A stretch of 64,000 nt of DNA from CAZTUH01 sp964616175 (lineage in GTDB: Bacteria; Pseudomonadota; Gammaproteobacteria; Burkholderiales; Burkholderiaceae_B). The position numbers were made by a program, and so were the translations under genes. This document shows positions 15,545 to 24,705 of the stretch, piece by piece. Under the pieces are notes generated by a model. The model was not told the origin of the DNA. It did no database searches and saw only the letters and a list, made by a program, of their open reading frames with translations. How positions within the stretch are numbered: position 1 is the stretch's first letter; the number at the start of each line of letters is the position of its first letter. The DNA lies in contig CAZTUH010000002.1 of the NCBI GenBank assembly GCA_964616175.1, positions 5,035 to 69,034 of the forward strand. The letters run 5' to 3'.

Positions 15545-16812
15545 TGGATAAATTAAGCATTAAGGGTGGAAAGTCTTTGTATGGAGAAATTTCTATTTCT
15601 GGATCTAAAAATGCTGCATTGCCAATTCTTTGTGCAGGGTTGTTAACTTCTGATCCATTATTTCTGCAAAATATTCCAACTCTTAATGATATTTCAACTA
15701 CTCTGAATCTTTTAGATTATTTAGGAATGAAGATACACCGAAATTCGGGAGGTATATTATCTATCCAAGCAGATCAAATCAATCGGTTTGAGGCTCCATA
15801 TAATCTTGTAAAAACAATGCGTGCTTCCATACTTGTATTGGGACCATTATTAGCTCGATTTGGAGAAGCCTATGTAAGCTTACCTGGTGGTTGTTCAATT
15901 GGACAAAGGCCAGTTGAGCAACACTTCAAAGGATTGTCTGCATTAGGAGCAGAGATAAAGCTTGAACATGGTTTCATTATAGCCCATGCAAAGAAGTTAA
16001 AAGGAGCTTCAATTCGGACTGATATGATAACAGTAACAGGGACTGAGAACCTAATGATGGCAGCAACCCTTGCAGAGGGACAGACTGTTTTGGAAAATGC
16101 TGCTTGTGAACCTGAGATTGTTGATTTGGCAAAATTGCTGAATAAAATGGGAGCTTCAATTGAAGGATACGGTACAAGCAGAATTATTATCAATGGAGTC
16201 AACCGTTTATATACTGCTAAGCATCAAGTTTGTTCAGACCGAATTGAAGCAGGAACTTTTTTATGTGCAGTTTGTGCAACTGGTGGAGAAATTATCCTCC
16301 GAAAGATAGATCCAAGGCAGATGACATCTATCAATGACAAACTTATTGAAGCTGGACTTTGTATTAGATTTGGATCTGATTGGATCCAAGGATCCATGCA
16401 AGGACGTCCAAAATCTGTTGGTTTTCACACACGTGAATATCCAGGATTTCCAACAGATATGCAAGCTCAGCTTATGGCGTTGAATACAATTGCTCATGGA
16501 ACTGCATTAATTGTTGAAAACATTTTTGAGAATAGATATATGCATGTTCAGGAACTTCGTCGATTAGGTGCTAATATTGACATCAATGGACATTCAGCTG
16601 TTGTATATGGAGCAGAGAAATTATCTGGTGCTACAGTCATGGCAACTGATCTTCGAGCTTCTGCTAGTTTGGTAATTGCAGGCTTAATTGCGGAAGGGGA
16701 GACTTTAATTGAACGAATTTATCATCTTGATAGAGGTTATGATGGTATGGAATTAAAACTTCAAGCTTTAGGAGCTAGTATCCAGCGCATTCATGGGGGG
16801 GTAAATGTTTGA
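15544..16812 (+). CDS. murA: UDP-N-acetylglucosamine 1-carboxyvinyltransferase
   Basis: MurA catalyses the first committed step of peptidoglycan synthesis, adding enolpyruvate to UDP-GlcNAc. The 422-residue frame is full length. It starts with LSIKGGKSLYGEISISGSKNAALPIL and holds the catalytic, fosfomycin-binding cysteine C117 in LPGGCSIGQRPVEQHF, plus TVTGTENLMMAA and EYPGFPTDMQAQLMAL. It overlaps bolA by 1 bp and hisG by 8 bp, so cell-wall and histidine genes share one message here, as in other Burkholderiales. Confidence 0.98.
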   Translation: MDKLSIKGGKSLYGEISISGSKNAALPILCAGLLTSDPLFLQNIPTLNDISTTLNLLDYLGMKIHRNSGGILSIQADQINRFEAPYNLVKTMRASILVLGPLLARFGEAYVSLPGGCSIGQRPVEQHFKGLSALGAEIKLEHGFIIAHAKKLKGASIRTDMITVTGTENLMMAATLAEGQTVLENAACEPEIVDLAKLLNKMGASIEGYGTSRIIINGVNRLYTAKHQVCSDRIEAGTFLCAVCATGGEIILRKIDPRQMTSINDKLIEAGLCIRFGSDWIQGSMQGRPKSVGFHTREYPGFPTDMQAQLMALNTIAHGTALIVENIFENRYMHVQELRRLGANIDINGHSAVVYGAEKLSGATVMATDLRASASLVIAGLIAEGETLIERIYHLDRGYDGMELKLQALGASIQRIHGGVNV

Positions 16813-17482
16813 GAATATTGCTGAAATATTTCCTGTAACATTAGCCTTATCAAAAGGAAGGATTTTTGAAGAAACAATCCCGATTTTAGCTTTAGCTGGT
16901 ATAAAATCTCAAGAGAATCCCGAAAATTCTCGTAGGCTGGTTTTTTCAACAAGTGACCCATATCTTCGACTGATCATAGTTCGTCCATCAGATGTTCCTA
17001 CATATGTTCAATACGGAGCTGCTGATTTTGGAATAGCAGGAAAAGATGTAATACTTGAACACACTTCACAGAAACCAGATGGGTTGTATCAACCAATCGA
17101 CTTGAATATGTCTAAATGCAAGCTTAGCTTAGCTGTTCGGAGAGGTTTTGATTATCATTCAGCTGTGCAAACAGGTATGCGTTTGCGAGTCGCTACAAAA
17201 TATATACAATCTGCAAGGGAATATTTTTCAGATAAAGGCATGCATGTTGAGCTCATTAAACTTTATGGATCTATAGAATTAGCTCCATTGGTGGGCCTTG
17301 CCGATGCTATTATCGATCTTGTTTCAACTGGAAATACACTTAGAGCTAATGATTTGGAAATCGTAGAGGATATAATGCCTATTTCCTCAAGATTAATTGT
17401 AAACCGGGCTTCATTAAAAACTCGGCGGGACCGTTTGCAACCTTTCTTAGATGCATTTGGGCAAGTAGCATCTAATACTTGA
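16805..17482 (+). CDS. hisG: ATP phosphoribosyltransferase, short (HisZ-dependent) form
   Basis: HisG joins ATP and PRPP in the first step of histidine synthesis. At 225 residues it is the short form, lacking the C-terminal regulatory domain; short HisG enzymes normally need HisZ as partner, and hisZ is not in this window. Motifs: LALSKGRIFEETIPIL, RPSDVPTYVQYGAADFGIAGKDVI, and the PRPP loop region DAIIDLVSTGNTLRANDLE. It overlaps the end of murA by 8 bp. A short spacer with a GGAGG-type site leads into hisD. Confidence 0.96.
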   Translation: MFENIAEIFPVTLALSKGRIFEETIPILALAGIKSQENPENSRRLVFSTSDPYLRLIIVRPSDVPTYVQYGAADFGIAGKDVILEHTSQKPDGLYQPIDLNMSKCKLSLAVRRGFDYHSAVQTGMRLRVATKYIQSAREYFSDKGMHVELIKLYGSIELAPLVGLADAIIDLVSTGNTLRANDLEIVEDIMPISSRLIVNRASLKTRRDRLQPFLDAFGQVASNT

Positions 17483-17524
17483 TTGTTAAAATTTTTGATT
17501 TTCTAAAAATTTTTTGGGAGGAAA

Positions 17525-18832
17525 ATGTCCATAATAAACCGTATTGATTTACGTGACTCTGACTTCTCAAATTTCATTCATAAATTGAAAAATTCAGGAA
17601 AATTTATTCATGATACCGTTGAATCTGATGTTTCGAAAATTTTGGAAAATATAAGAAATTATGGTAATTCAGCTCTTTTGGATTACACTAAACGTTTTGA
17701 TGGTTTTTCACCGAGTTCTTTAGAAGCTTTAGAAGTAAAAAAAGAAGATTGTTTATTAACTCTTTCTTCTATACCAGATTCACAACGAAGAGCTTTAGAA
17801 TTAGCAGCTTCTCGGATAAGAAGTTATCACGAACATCAACTTGAGAAAACTTGGACTTATGTTGATAATTGTGGATCAATACTAGGCCAGAAAGTCACTC
17901 CAATAGATCGGGTAGGTTTGTATGTCCCTGGAGGAAAAGCTGCATATCCTTCGTCAGTGTTAATGAGTGCTATACCTGCAAAAATTGCTGGAGTTCGAGA
18001 ACTTATTATGGTTTCTCCAACCCCATTAGGAAAGCAAAACAAAACAGTCTTAGCTGCAGCTGCTGTATGTGAAATCGATCGTGTTTTCTCAGTAGGTGGA
18101 GCTCAATCCATTGGAGCGCTAGCTTATGGAACTACCATTATACCTTCAGTTGACAAGATAGTTGGGCCTGGAAATTCTTATGTATCTTCTGCAAAACGCC
18201 AGGTATTTGGGAGTGTTGGGATAGATATGTTAGCAGGTCCAACAGAAATACTAATTATTTCTGATGGAAAAGTTCCTGCAGATTGGATTGCCTTGGATTT
18301 GCTTGCACAAGCTGAGCACGATCAGAAGGCGCAGTCAATTCTTTTATGTCCAGATTCTGGATTTATAGATAAAGTTGATAATTCGATTGTTAATATGATT
18401 GACTCAATACCAAGGTCAAGAATAATCCGAGACAGTTTATCAGATCGTGGATTTCTTGTTCAGGTTAAGGATCTTCAACAGGCATTTTCCATAGTTAATG
18501 CTATAAGTCCAGAACATTTAGAAATTGCAACGGAAAATCCTGAAATCTGGTTGGATTATGTTCATCATGCTGGTGCAATTTTTATGGGAAGATTTAGTTC
18601 AGAGGCTTTTGGAGATTACTGTGCTGGTCCTAGTCATGTATTACCTACTTCCAGTACAGCTCGATTTTCTTCTCCTTTAGGGGTCTATGATTTCCAAAAA
18701 AGATCCAGTTTGATACATATGTCTTCTCAAGGGGCCAAAGAATTGGCAGAAATATCATCTGAGCTTGCTTTTTGCGAAGGTTTACATGCCCATGCATTGA
18801 GTGCTCAATGTAGGATAGATAATAACTCATGA
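17525..18832 (+). CDS. hisD: Histidinol dehydrogenase
   Basis: HisD oxidises histidinol to histidine in two NAD-dependent steps, the last of the pathway. The 435-residue frame carries the family blocks DRVGLYVPGGKAAYPSSVLM, VDKIVGPGNSYVSSAKRQVFG, GIDMLAGPTEILII, LAQAEHDQKAQS, ISPEHLEI and FGDYCAGPSHVLPTS, which include the zinc and catalytic His/Glu residues. A ribosome site (GGGAGG) lies just before its ATG. Its TGA overlaps the hisC ATG (ATGA). Complete. Confidence 0.98.
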   Translation: MSIINRIDLRDSDFSNFIHKLKNSGKFIHDTVESDVSKILENIRNYGNSALLDYTKRFDGFSPSSLEALEVKKEDCLLTLSSIPDSQRRALELAASRIRSYHEHQLEKTWTYVDNCGSILGQKVTPIDRVGLYVPGGKAAYPSSVLMSAIPAKIAGVRELIMVSPTPLGKQNKTVLAAAAVCEIDRVFSVGGAQSIGALAYGTTIIPSVDKIVGPGNSYVSSAKRQVFGSVGIDMLAGPTEILIISDGKVPADWIALDLLAQAEHDQKAQSILLCPDSGFIDKVDNSIVNMIDSIPRSRIIRDSLSDRGFLVQVKDLQQAFSIVNAISPEHLEIATENPEIWLDYVHHAGAIFMGRFSSEAFGDYCAGPSHVLPTSSTARFSSPLGVYDFQKRSSLIHMSSQGAKELAEISSELAFCEGLHAHALSAQCRIDNNS

Positions 18833-19956
18833 AACAGATCGAAATTGATAAATTTATAAAAAAAACAATAAGGCCTGACATTCAAGAGAAGGAAGTTTAT
18901 CAAATCCCTTTACCAGGAAATTTTGTTCGGTTGGATGCTATGGAATCTCCTTATGGATTGCCAGATCATGTCAAAAATGCCATTGCAAATTCAATAAAAA
19001 AAATTTCCTTCAATCGCTATCCAAACCTTGCAGATAGTATAGCTGTTAATCAGCTAAAGTTTTCTATCAGAGAAAATTTCCATATTCCACATGAAGCTCA
19101 AATAATTTTTGGTAATGGTTCAGATGAACTTATCAATCTAATTATTCAAAGCTGTTGTTCTCCTGGGGATGTTGTTATGTCTCCCTGGCCTTCTTTTGTA
19201 TATTTTGAGATAGCATCTAAAATAAATCATGCTGTTTTTGTTAAAGTTCCCTTAAATCAAGATTTGCAGCTTGATTTATCTGCCATGTTAAAGGCTATAG
19301 AAGAATTTAAACCGAAGGTGATCTTTCTAGCTTTTCCAAACAATCCAACTGGTGGGTTGTGGCCAAGAGATGCTGTTCTGAAAATACTCGAAAAATCGAC
19401 AGGTTTGGTTGTTTTGGATGAAGCGTACCAACCTTTTGCAAAGCAAACCTGGATATCTGATGTTATGCATATAAATAATGCTATTATTTTGCGAACCTTA
19501 TCAAAAATTGGGCTCGCAGGTTTGCGGTTTGGATATCTGATAGGTCATGCTCAATGGTTAGAACAAATTGACAAAGTTCGTCCTCCCTATAATATGAATG
19601 TATTAACCCAAACTGCACTGTCCACGATATTGAATTATCGTATTGCTTTGGATATTCAAACCACTGAAATTTTAAATGCTCGAAGTAAACTAGTTCATGC
19701 TTTAAGTAAAATAACAGAGTTGCATGTGTTCCCTTCTCATGGAAACTTTGTTCTTGTTCGATTTTCTCGTGAAATAAATGCAAATGAAATATATTTTTTA
19801 TTGATTAAAAAAAATATTCTAGTCAGGAATTTTTCGAGTACACATCCATTATTAGATAATTGTTTTCGAATTTCCGTTGGAACTCATGAGGAAAATTCTT
19901 TTCTAATATCAACTCTTGAAAAAATTATAGATTCAAAAAGAGTGCTATGCGTATAA
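18829..19956 (+). CDS. hisC: Histidinol-phosphate aminotransferase
   Basis: HisC is a PLP enzyme that converts imidazole-acetol phosphate to histidinol phosphate. The 375-residue frame shows RLDAMESPYGLP at the N-terminus, FGNGSDELINLII, FLAFPNNPTGG, VVLDEAY, and the PLP-lysine motif RTLSKIGLAGLRFGYL. It starts inside the hisD stop (ATGA overlap) and overlaps hisB by 10 bp. Class and context agree, so the assignment is firm. Confidence 0.97.
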   Translation: MKQIEIDKFIKKTIRPDIQEKEVYQIPLPGNFVRLDAMESPYGLPDHVKNAIANSIKKISFNRYPNLADSIAVNQLKFSIRENFHIPHEAQIIFGNGSDELINLIIQSCCSPGDVVMSPWPSFVYFEIASKINHAVFVKVPLNQDLQLDLSAMLKAIEEFKPKVIFLAFPNNPTGGLWPRDAVLKILEKSTGLVVLDEAYQPFAKQTWISDVMHINNAIILRTLSKIGLAGLRFGYLIGHAQWLEQIDKVRPPYNMNVLTQTALSTILNYRIALDIQTTEILNARSKLVHALSKITELHVFPSHGNFVLVRFSREINANEIYFLLIKKNILVRNFSSTHPLLDNCFRISVGTHEENSFLISTLEKIIDSKRVLCV

Positions 19957-20540
19957 CTGAAATTTCCAGAAAGACTAAAGAAACTAATGTTTATCTTAAA
20001 CTGAACCTTGATGGCACAGGAATTTGTGATTCTAATACAGGAATTCCTTTTCTGGATCATATGCTAGAACAAGTTGCGCTTCATGGTTTAATTAATCTGA
20101 GTATTGCTGCTAGTGGGGATCTAGAAATTGATTTACATCATACTGTTGAAGATGTAGGAATTTCTTTTGGAAAAGCTTTGAAAGAATTAACAAAAGAAAA
20201 AAAAGGATTAAATCGTTATGGTTATTCATATGTTCCATTAGATGAATCACTATCACGGGTAGTGATAGATTTATCTGGACGACCAAACTTACAATATCAT
20301 GCTTTTTTTTCTTGTCCGCATATAGGAAATTTTAGCATTGAATTGATTCGAGAGTTTTTCCAAGGGTTAGTAAATCATGCTGATATTACACTTCATATTG
20401 ATAACCTGCGTGGTTTCAACGCACACCATCAATGTGAAACAATTTTTAAATCTTTTGGTCGATCCTTAAAGATGGCTGTCAAATTTGATACAAATTCTCA
20501 ACGGAATAATTTGCTTCCCTCAACAAAAGGTATTTTATAA
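19947..20540 (+). CDS. hisB: Imidazoleglycerol-phosphate dehydratase (monofunctional)
   Basis: HisB dehydrates imidazoleglycerol phosphate. This is the one-domain type (197 residues), without the N-terminal histidinol-phosphatase domain of the enteric fused enzyme. The two metal-binding repeats are clear: DLHHTVEDVGISFGKAL and NAHHQCETIFKSFGRSLKMA. FLDHMLEQVALHG is also present. It overlaps hisC by 10 bp and hisH by 1 bp (TAATG). Histidinol-phosphatase must come from elsewhere, since no candidate lies in this window. Confidence 0.97.
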   Translation: MRITEISRKTKETNVYLKLNLDGTGICDSNTGIPFLDHMLEQVALHGLINLSIAASGDLEIDLHHTVEDVGISFGKALKELTKEKKGLNRYGYSYVPLDESLSRVVIDLSGRPNLQYHAFFSCPHIGNFSIELIREFFQGLVNHADITLHIDNLRGFNAHHQCETIFKSFGRSLKMAVKFDTNSQRNNLLPSTKGIL

Positions 20541-21211
20541 TGTCTTATATCGTTATAGTCGACTATGGCATGGGTAATTTTTACTCAGTAATGCGTGCTG
20601 TTCAAATAGCTGAACCTAAAGTAAAAGTAAAAATTTCTAGAAGAGCCGAAGATATCCTAACTGCTGATCGTATAATTTTTCCTGGACAAGGTGCTATTTC
20701 AGATTGTATGCTAAATTTAGATAAATTTGGTTTGCGCGAATCCATAATGGAAGCGGTTCTTACAAAGCCAATAATGGGGATTTGTGTTGGGGAACAAATG
20801 TTATTTGAAAAAAGTGAAGAAAATAATACATCAGGTTTAGCTCTATTTGAAGGATCTGTGCAAAAATTTAGAGGTCTACAATTTGCTTCTGCCAATAATC
20901 AAAGTAAATCAATGGAAAAATCTTATTCAAAAAAATTGATAAAGGTTCCTCATATTGGTTGGAATAAGGTAAATTATAAAGATTCACATGAGTTATGGAA
21001 AGATATTCCAGATGGTTCCTATTTTTACTTTGTGCATAGCTATTATGCTGTACCAGAAAACCAGAGTGATATATTTGGTCAAACATTTTATGGTATAAAT
21101 TTTTCTTCTGCTGTTGCAAGATCAAATATATTTGCTGTCCAATTTCATCCTGAAAAGAGCGCAAAAATGGGTCTATTACTTTACAAAAACTTTTTAAGTT
21201 GGAACCCATAA
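20540..21211 (+). CDS. hisH: Imidazole glycerol phosphate synthase, glutaminase subunit
   Basis: HisH hydrolyses glutamine and passes ammonia to HisF. The 223-residue frame has the class-I amidotransferase elements: FPGQGAISDCM, nucleophile C82 in GICVGEQMLFE (most relatives read GICLGMQ), FYFVHSYY, and the His/Glu pair in AVQFHPEKS. It begins on the hisB stop (TAATG). A spacer of about 70 bp separates it from hisA, the loosest junction in the his block apart from hisG-hisD. Confidence 0.97.
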   Translation: MSYIVIVDYGMGNFYSVMRAVQIAEPKVKVKISRRAEDILTADRIIFPGQGAISDCMLNLDKFGLRESIMEAVLTKPIMGICVGEQMLFEKSEENNTSGLALFEGSVQKFRGLQFASANNQSKSMEKSYSKKLIKVPHIGWNKVNYKDSHELWKDIPDGSYFYFVHSYYAVPENQSDIFGQTFYGINFSSAVARSNIFAVQFHPEKSAKMGLLLYKNFLSWNP

Positions 21212-21281
21212 CTGTTAATTTTAACATATTATTTATTCTATTTTTTTGGAAATATTATCATTATATTTGAGATAAATCATC

Positions 21282-22037
21282 ATGTTGCTTGTTCCTGCTA
21301 TAGATTTGAAAAATGGTTTATGTGTTCGATTGCGTCAAGGGAATTTTGACGATGTTACAGTCTATTCAAAAGATCCTATTTCTACAGCTGAATACTGGTA
21401 TGGACAAGGAGCACGTCGACTCCATTTAGTTGATCTAGATGGAGCATTGTCTGGAAGGCCTGAAAATCAATCTTTCATTAAGAAGATTTTAGAAGTAATT
21501 AAAGGCCGAATTCCTGTTCAAGTTGGAGGTGGTATCCGTGATTTAGATACTATCGAGAACTATCTAAATATGGGGGTCTCAAATGTAATAATTGGAACAG
21601 CTGCAATAAAAAATCGGAACTTTCTAAGGTTAGCATGTATCGCCTTTCCTGGCTATATTATAGTTGGTTTGGATAGTAGAAATGGAAAACTTGCTATCAA
21701 TGGATGGAATGAAACTACTTCTTTTGACATACTTGATGTATCCAAAGAAATTGAAAATTATGGTTGTTCTGCTTTTATATATACTGATATTAGCCGAGAT
21801 GGCATGCTATCTGGTATTGATTTCAAATATCCATTGATGTTGACTAAGCATGTTCATATTCCCGTGTATGTTTCTGGTGGGATTGTTAATATCTTGGATA
21901 TTCAATCCTTATGTTCAATTGAAAACAGTTCTATAAGTGGCGCAATTCTAGGACGTAGTCTCTATGAGAAGACTCTTGATTTTAGAAAGGCTCAAGAAAT
22001 TTCTGATAAACATAGCAAAATGGAAAAAAAAGAATGA
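21282..22037 (+). CDS. hisA: ProFAR isomerase
   Basis: HisA opens the ribose ring of ProFAR (an Amadori rearrangement). This 251-residue TIM barrel starts with LLVPAIDLKNGLCVRLRQG (catalytic Asp in AIDLK) and has LHLVDLDGAL, IPVQVGGGIRD, YTDISRDGML with the second catalytic Asp, and VSGGI. It shares the (beta-alpha)8 half-barrel pattern with HisF next door. Its stop overlaps the hisF start (ATGA). Confidence 0.97.
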   Translation: MLLVPAIDLKNGLCVRLRQGNFDDVTVYSKDPISTAEYWYGQGARRLHLVDLDGALSGRPENQSFIKKILEVIKGRIPVQVGGGIRDLDTIENYLNMGVSNVIIGTAAIKNRNFLRLACIAFPGYIIVGLDSRNGKLAINGWNETTSFDILDVSKEIENYGCSAFIYTDISRDGMLSGIDFKYPLMLTKHVHIPVYVSGGIVNILDIQSLCSIENSSISGAILGRSLYEKTLDFRKAQEISDKHSKMEKKE

Positions 22038-22804
22038 GGAATGATCTTGCAACTAGGATTATCCCTTGCTTGGATGTTATGGAGGGTCGGGTTGTTAAGG
22101 GTATTAATTTTGCTGATTTAAAAGATGCTGGTGATCCTGTTGAAATAGCATATCAATATAGTGAACAAGGAGCTGATGAATTAGTTTTTTTAGATATAAC
22201 AGCAACTAGAGAAAACAAAGATTTGATGCTTCCCGTTATTGAGCATGTAGCATCTAAGATTTTCATCCCCCTTACTGTAGGTGGAGGGGTTCGAAAAGTA
22301 TCAGATATTCAACGATTGCTTGATGCTGGAGCTGATAAAGTGAGCATTAATAGTGCTGCTGTTTCCGATCCTAATCTAGTCAAAGAGGCATCAATGTATT
22401 ATGGTGCACAATGTATTGTTGTTGCAATTGATGCTATTCATTGTCAAATTCATAAAAATTGGGTAATTTCAACTCATGGTGGAAAAAAAATAACTAATTT
22501 AGATGCTGTTCACTGGGCTTCTCGTATGGTTTCTTATGGTGCTGGAGAAATACTCATTACCAGCATGAATCAAGATGGAACAAAAATGGGGTTTGATCTA
22601 GGTTTAACCCGAGCAATCTCCGATTCTGTTCATGTACCTGTTATTGCTTCAGGAGGAGCTGGAAACTTACAACATTTATCAGATGTGGTAATTAAGGGAA
22701 AAGCTGATGCAATTCTAGCTGCTAGTATTTTTCATTATGGTTTTTATTCTATTAGAGAATGTAAAGAATTTTTCCTAAAAGAAGGTATTCCAGTCCGAAT
22801 ATAA
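22034..22804 (+). CDS. hisF: Imidazole glycerol phosphate synthase, cyclase subunit
   Basis: HisF closes the imidazole ring using ammonia from HisH and releases AICAR. The 256-residue frame has the typical ATRIIPCLDVMEGRVVKGINF (catalytic Asp in CLDV), ELVFLDITA, LTVGGGVRKVSD, VSINSAAV, ILITSMNQDGTKMGFDL with the second catalytic Asp, and IASGGAGN. It overlaps hisA by 4 bp and is followed 11 bp later by hisI. Full length, high confidence. Confidence 0.98.
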   Translation: MRNDLATRIIPCLDVMEGRVVKGINFADLKDAGDPVEIAYQYSEQGADELVFLDITATRENKDLMLPVIEHVASKIFIPLTVGGGVRKVSDIQRLLDAGADKVSINSAAVSDPNLVKEASMYYGAQCIVVAIDAIHCQIHKNWVISTHGGKKITNLDAVHWASRMVSYGAGEILITSMNQDGTKMGFDLGLTRAISDSVHVPVIASGGAGNLQHLSDVVIKGKADAILAASIFHYGFYSIRECKEFFLKEGIPVRI

Positions 22805-22815
22805 AGGAAGAATAA

Positions 22816-23241
22816 GTGAGTAAAAAAAACACAACTTTTCATTTTCCTTGGATTTCAGAAATTTCTTTTAACAAGAAGGGATTAGTGCCAGTTGTTGTTC
22901 AAGATTTTTGCAACAATAAAATGCTTATGCTAGCTTGGATGAATAAAGAAGCAATTTTTAAAACAGTTACTACTGGAGTTGCTATATATTGGTCTCGTTC
23001 TCGCAAGGCTTTATGGAAAAAAGGAGAAAAATCTGGACATACTCAATTTGTTAAGGAATTGTATATTGATTGCGATAATGATTCATTGTTATTGAGAGTT
23101 AACCAATATGGGGGAATCGCTTGTCATACAGGTCGTTACTCTTGTTTTTTCCGCCGATTAGGTACAGATGAAGATCAGAATAGAAAAACATGGATTCAAT
23201 GCGAGGCTGTTTTGAGAGAACCAAAACTGATATACAAATGA
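22816..23241 (+). CDS. hisI: Phosphoribosyl-AMP cyclohydrolase
   Basis: HisI opens the adenine ring of PR-AMP. It is a separate protein from HisE, as usual in betaproteobacteria. In the 141-residue frame the metal and substrate residues are in SRSRKALWKKGEKSGHTQ, IDCDNDSLLLRV and ACHTGRYSCFFR. The start is GTG at 22816, backed by an AAGGAAG ribosome site at about 22804-22810. Its stop overlaps the preferred hisE start (ATGA). Confidence 0.96.
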   Translation: MSKKNTTFHFPWISEISFNKKGLVPVVVQDFCNNKMLMLAWMNKEAIFKTVTTGVAIYWSRSRKALWKKGEKSGHTQFVKELYIDCDNDSLLLRVNQYGGIACHTGRYSCFFRRLGTDEDQNRKTWIQCEAVLREPKLIYK

Positions 23242-23609
23242 ATGAATTTGATAATTCATCTTTAGATGTAGAAAAGATTCTTGTTCGTCTTGCTGATAAA
23301 TTAATTTCTAGGACACCTAAATTTGAAGGTAATAGAAAAACTTCTTATGTTGCAAAACTTCTATCGGAAGGTCCTGATTCATTTTTGAAAAAAATTGGTG
23401 AGGAATCAACAGAACTGATTCTTGCGGCAAATTCAGGGGAAAAAAAATGTATTGTTAGTGAAATGGCAGACCTTTGGTTTCATTGTTTAGTTCTCCTTAC
23501 TTATTATGATCTCCGGCCTGAAGACATATTTTCCGAACTTGCAAGAAGAGAGGGAATATCTGGATTCTTGGAAAAAGCTCAGAGAAATCTGAATAAGAGC
23601 GTGAAATGA
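23238..23609 (+). CDS. hisE: Phosphoribosyl-ATP pyrophosphatase
   Basis: HisE removes pyrophosphate from PR-ATP, the second step of the pathway. I choose the ATG at 23238, which overlaps the hisI stop by 4 bp as at other his junctions; a start at 23190 would read 48 bp back into hisI. From 23238 the product has 123 residues with SYVAKLLSEGPDSFLKKIGEESTELILAA (MazG-like acidic helix) and VSEMADLWFHCLVLL. It is the last gene of the his block; hinT follows after 47 bp. Confidence 0.95.
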   Translation: MNEFDNSSLDVEKILVRLADKLISRTPKFEGNRKTSYVAKLLSEGPDSFLKKIGEESTELILAANSGEKKCIVSEMADLWFHCLVLLTYYDLRPEDIFSELARREGISGFLEKAQRNLNKSVK

Positions 23610-23656
23610 AATTCATATTTGTAATTGATAACCTATTTCATTATGGATTGTGAAAT

Positions 23657-24010
23657 ATGAAAGGAAACTGTGCATTCTGCAAGATTTCAAGAGGAGAAAT
23701 CTATTCTAGAAAAGTTTATGAAGATAAAGATTTTCTTGCTTTTCACGATATAAAACCTGCTGCACCAGTTCATTTATTATTAATAACTCGAGAACATATT
23801 GTTTCTTTACAAGAAATCACACAGGAAAATTCTGAGCTGTTAGGTAGAATGATGCTATTGGTCTCGAAAATAGCAATTAAAGGAGGATGTATTGCAGGTT
23901 CTCATGGTGGATTTCGTTTGATAAGTAATTCAGGAGTTCATGGAAGGCAGGAAGTTCCTCATTTGCATTTTCATATTCTTGGTGGTCCACAACCATGGTT
24001 GGAACGTTAG
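23657..24010 (+). CDS. hinT: HIT family nucleotide hydrolase (HinT-like)
   Basis: Histidine-triad proteins of this branch hydrolyse AMP conjugated to amines. The 117-residue frame starts with CAFCKISRGEI (zinc-like CxxC), has DIKPAAPVHLLLITREHI in the middle, and the triad near the end: GRQEVPHLHFHILGG. It lies between hisE and tatA, the usual Burkholderiales position. The trailing PQPWLER tail is short but typical. Confidence 0.93.
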   Translation: MKGNCAFCKISRGEIYSRKVYEDKDFLAFHDIKPAAPVHLLLITREHIVSLQEITQENSELLGRMMLLVSKIAIKGGCIAGSHGGFRLISNSGVHGRQEVPHLHFHILGGPQPWLER

Positions 24011-24046
24011 AAGTTCCATTCTTTTTTACAAAATGCGGAGAAAAAG

Positions 24047-24289
24047 ATGGGTAGTTTCAGTATCTGGCATTGGATAATAGTCCTTCTTGTTGTTGCAATG
24101 GTCTTTGGCACTAAAAAACTTCGAAATATTGGTTCTGATCTTGGAAGTGCTATCAAAGGATTTAGAGAGGGTATGGGAGAATCTTCGATTTCTGATTCCA
24201 ATTCTACAGATCGTAGTGAAAAAATAAATCCGGATATTACTCAGAATAATGAATCTGAGAGATTCAAGAAGATTGGTGAAAAAAGATAG
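24047..24289 (+). CDS. tatA: Sec-independent translocase TatA
   Basis: TatA forms the protein-conducting assembly of the twin-arginine system in the inner membrane. The 80-residue frame has a short N-terminal membrane helix (SIWHWIIVLLVVAMVFG), the FGTKKL hinge and an amphipathic helix (RNIGSDLGSAIKGFREGM), then a polar tail. It is the first of three consecutive tat genes. The Rieske protein encoded downstream carries a Tat-type signal, giving the system at least one client in this window. Confidence 0.95.
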   Translation: MGSFSIWHWIIVLLVVAMVFGTKKLRNIGSDLGSAIKGFREGMGESSISDSNSTDRSEKINPDITQNNESERFKKIGEKR

Positions 24290-24342
24290 CATTTAAACTT
24301 TCTTCCTATTTTTAAAAAAAGCAAACCTTTGAAATTTCTTAT

Positions 24343-24705
24343 ATGTTTGATATCAATTTTTCTGAATTAATTGTCATTGGAACAATTGCGCTTGTCGTTA
24401 TTGGGCCTAAAAAATTGCCCAGAGTTGCCCGAACTATAGGTTATCTATTAGGCCGCATGCAACGTTATCTTAATGGAGTAAAATTGGATATAGCTCGTGA
24501 AATAGAATTAGATAAACTTGAAAAGTTAAAAACAAAAATAAATGATGTTGCTGATGATATTGAAATTTCTATAGGAAATACAACTCAAAATTTAAACAAA
24601 AAAATGCAAGAAGAATTAACTGATCTAGATCATACTAGAATTCAACCGATAGAAAAATTCCTGGAAAAAACTGTTAATGAGGAAAGTACTGAAAAAAAAT
24701 ATTGA
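24343..24705 (+). CDS. tatB: Sec-independent translocase TatB
   Basis: TatB binds the twin-arginine signal together with TatC. The 120-residue frame has an N-terminal membrane helix (INFSELIVIGTIALVVIG) followed by PKKLPRVARTIGYLLGRMQRY, typical of TatB rather than TatA (Glu in the helix, longer charged tail). The tail is rich in Lys and Glu and probably helical. It overlaps tatC by 29 bp. Confidence 0.94.
   Translation: MFDINFSELIVIGTIALVVIGPKKLPRVARTIGYLLGRMQRYLNGVKLDIAREIELDKLEKLKTKINDVADDIEISIGNTTQNLNKKMQEELTDLDHTRIQPIEKFLEKTVNEESTEKKY

Noticed and set aside
20868..21227. Minus-strand open frame of 119 codons over hisH
   Set aside because: A shadow of hisH with no domain features or ribosome site.
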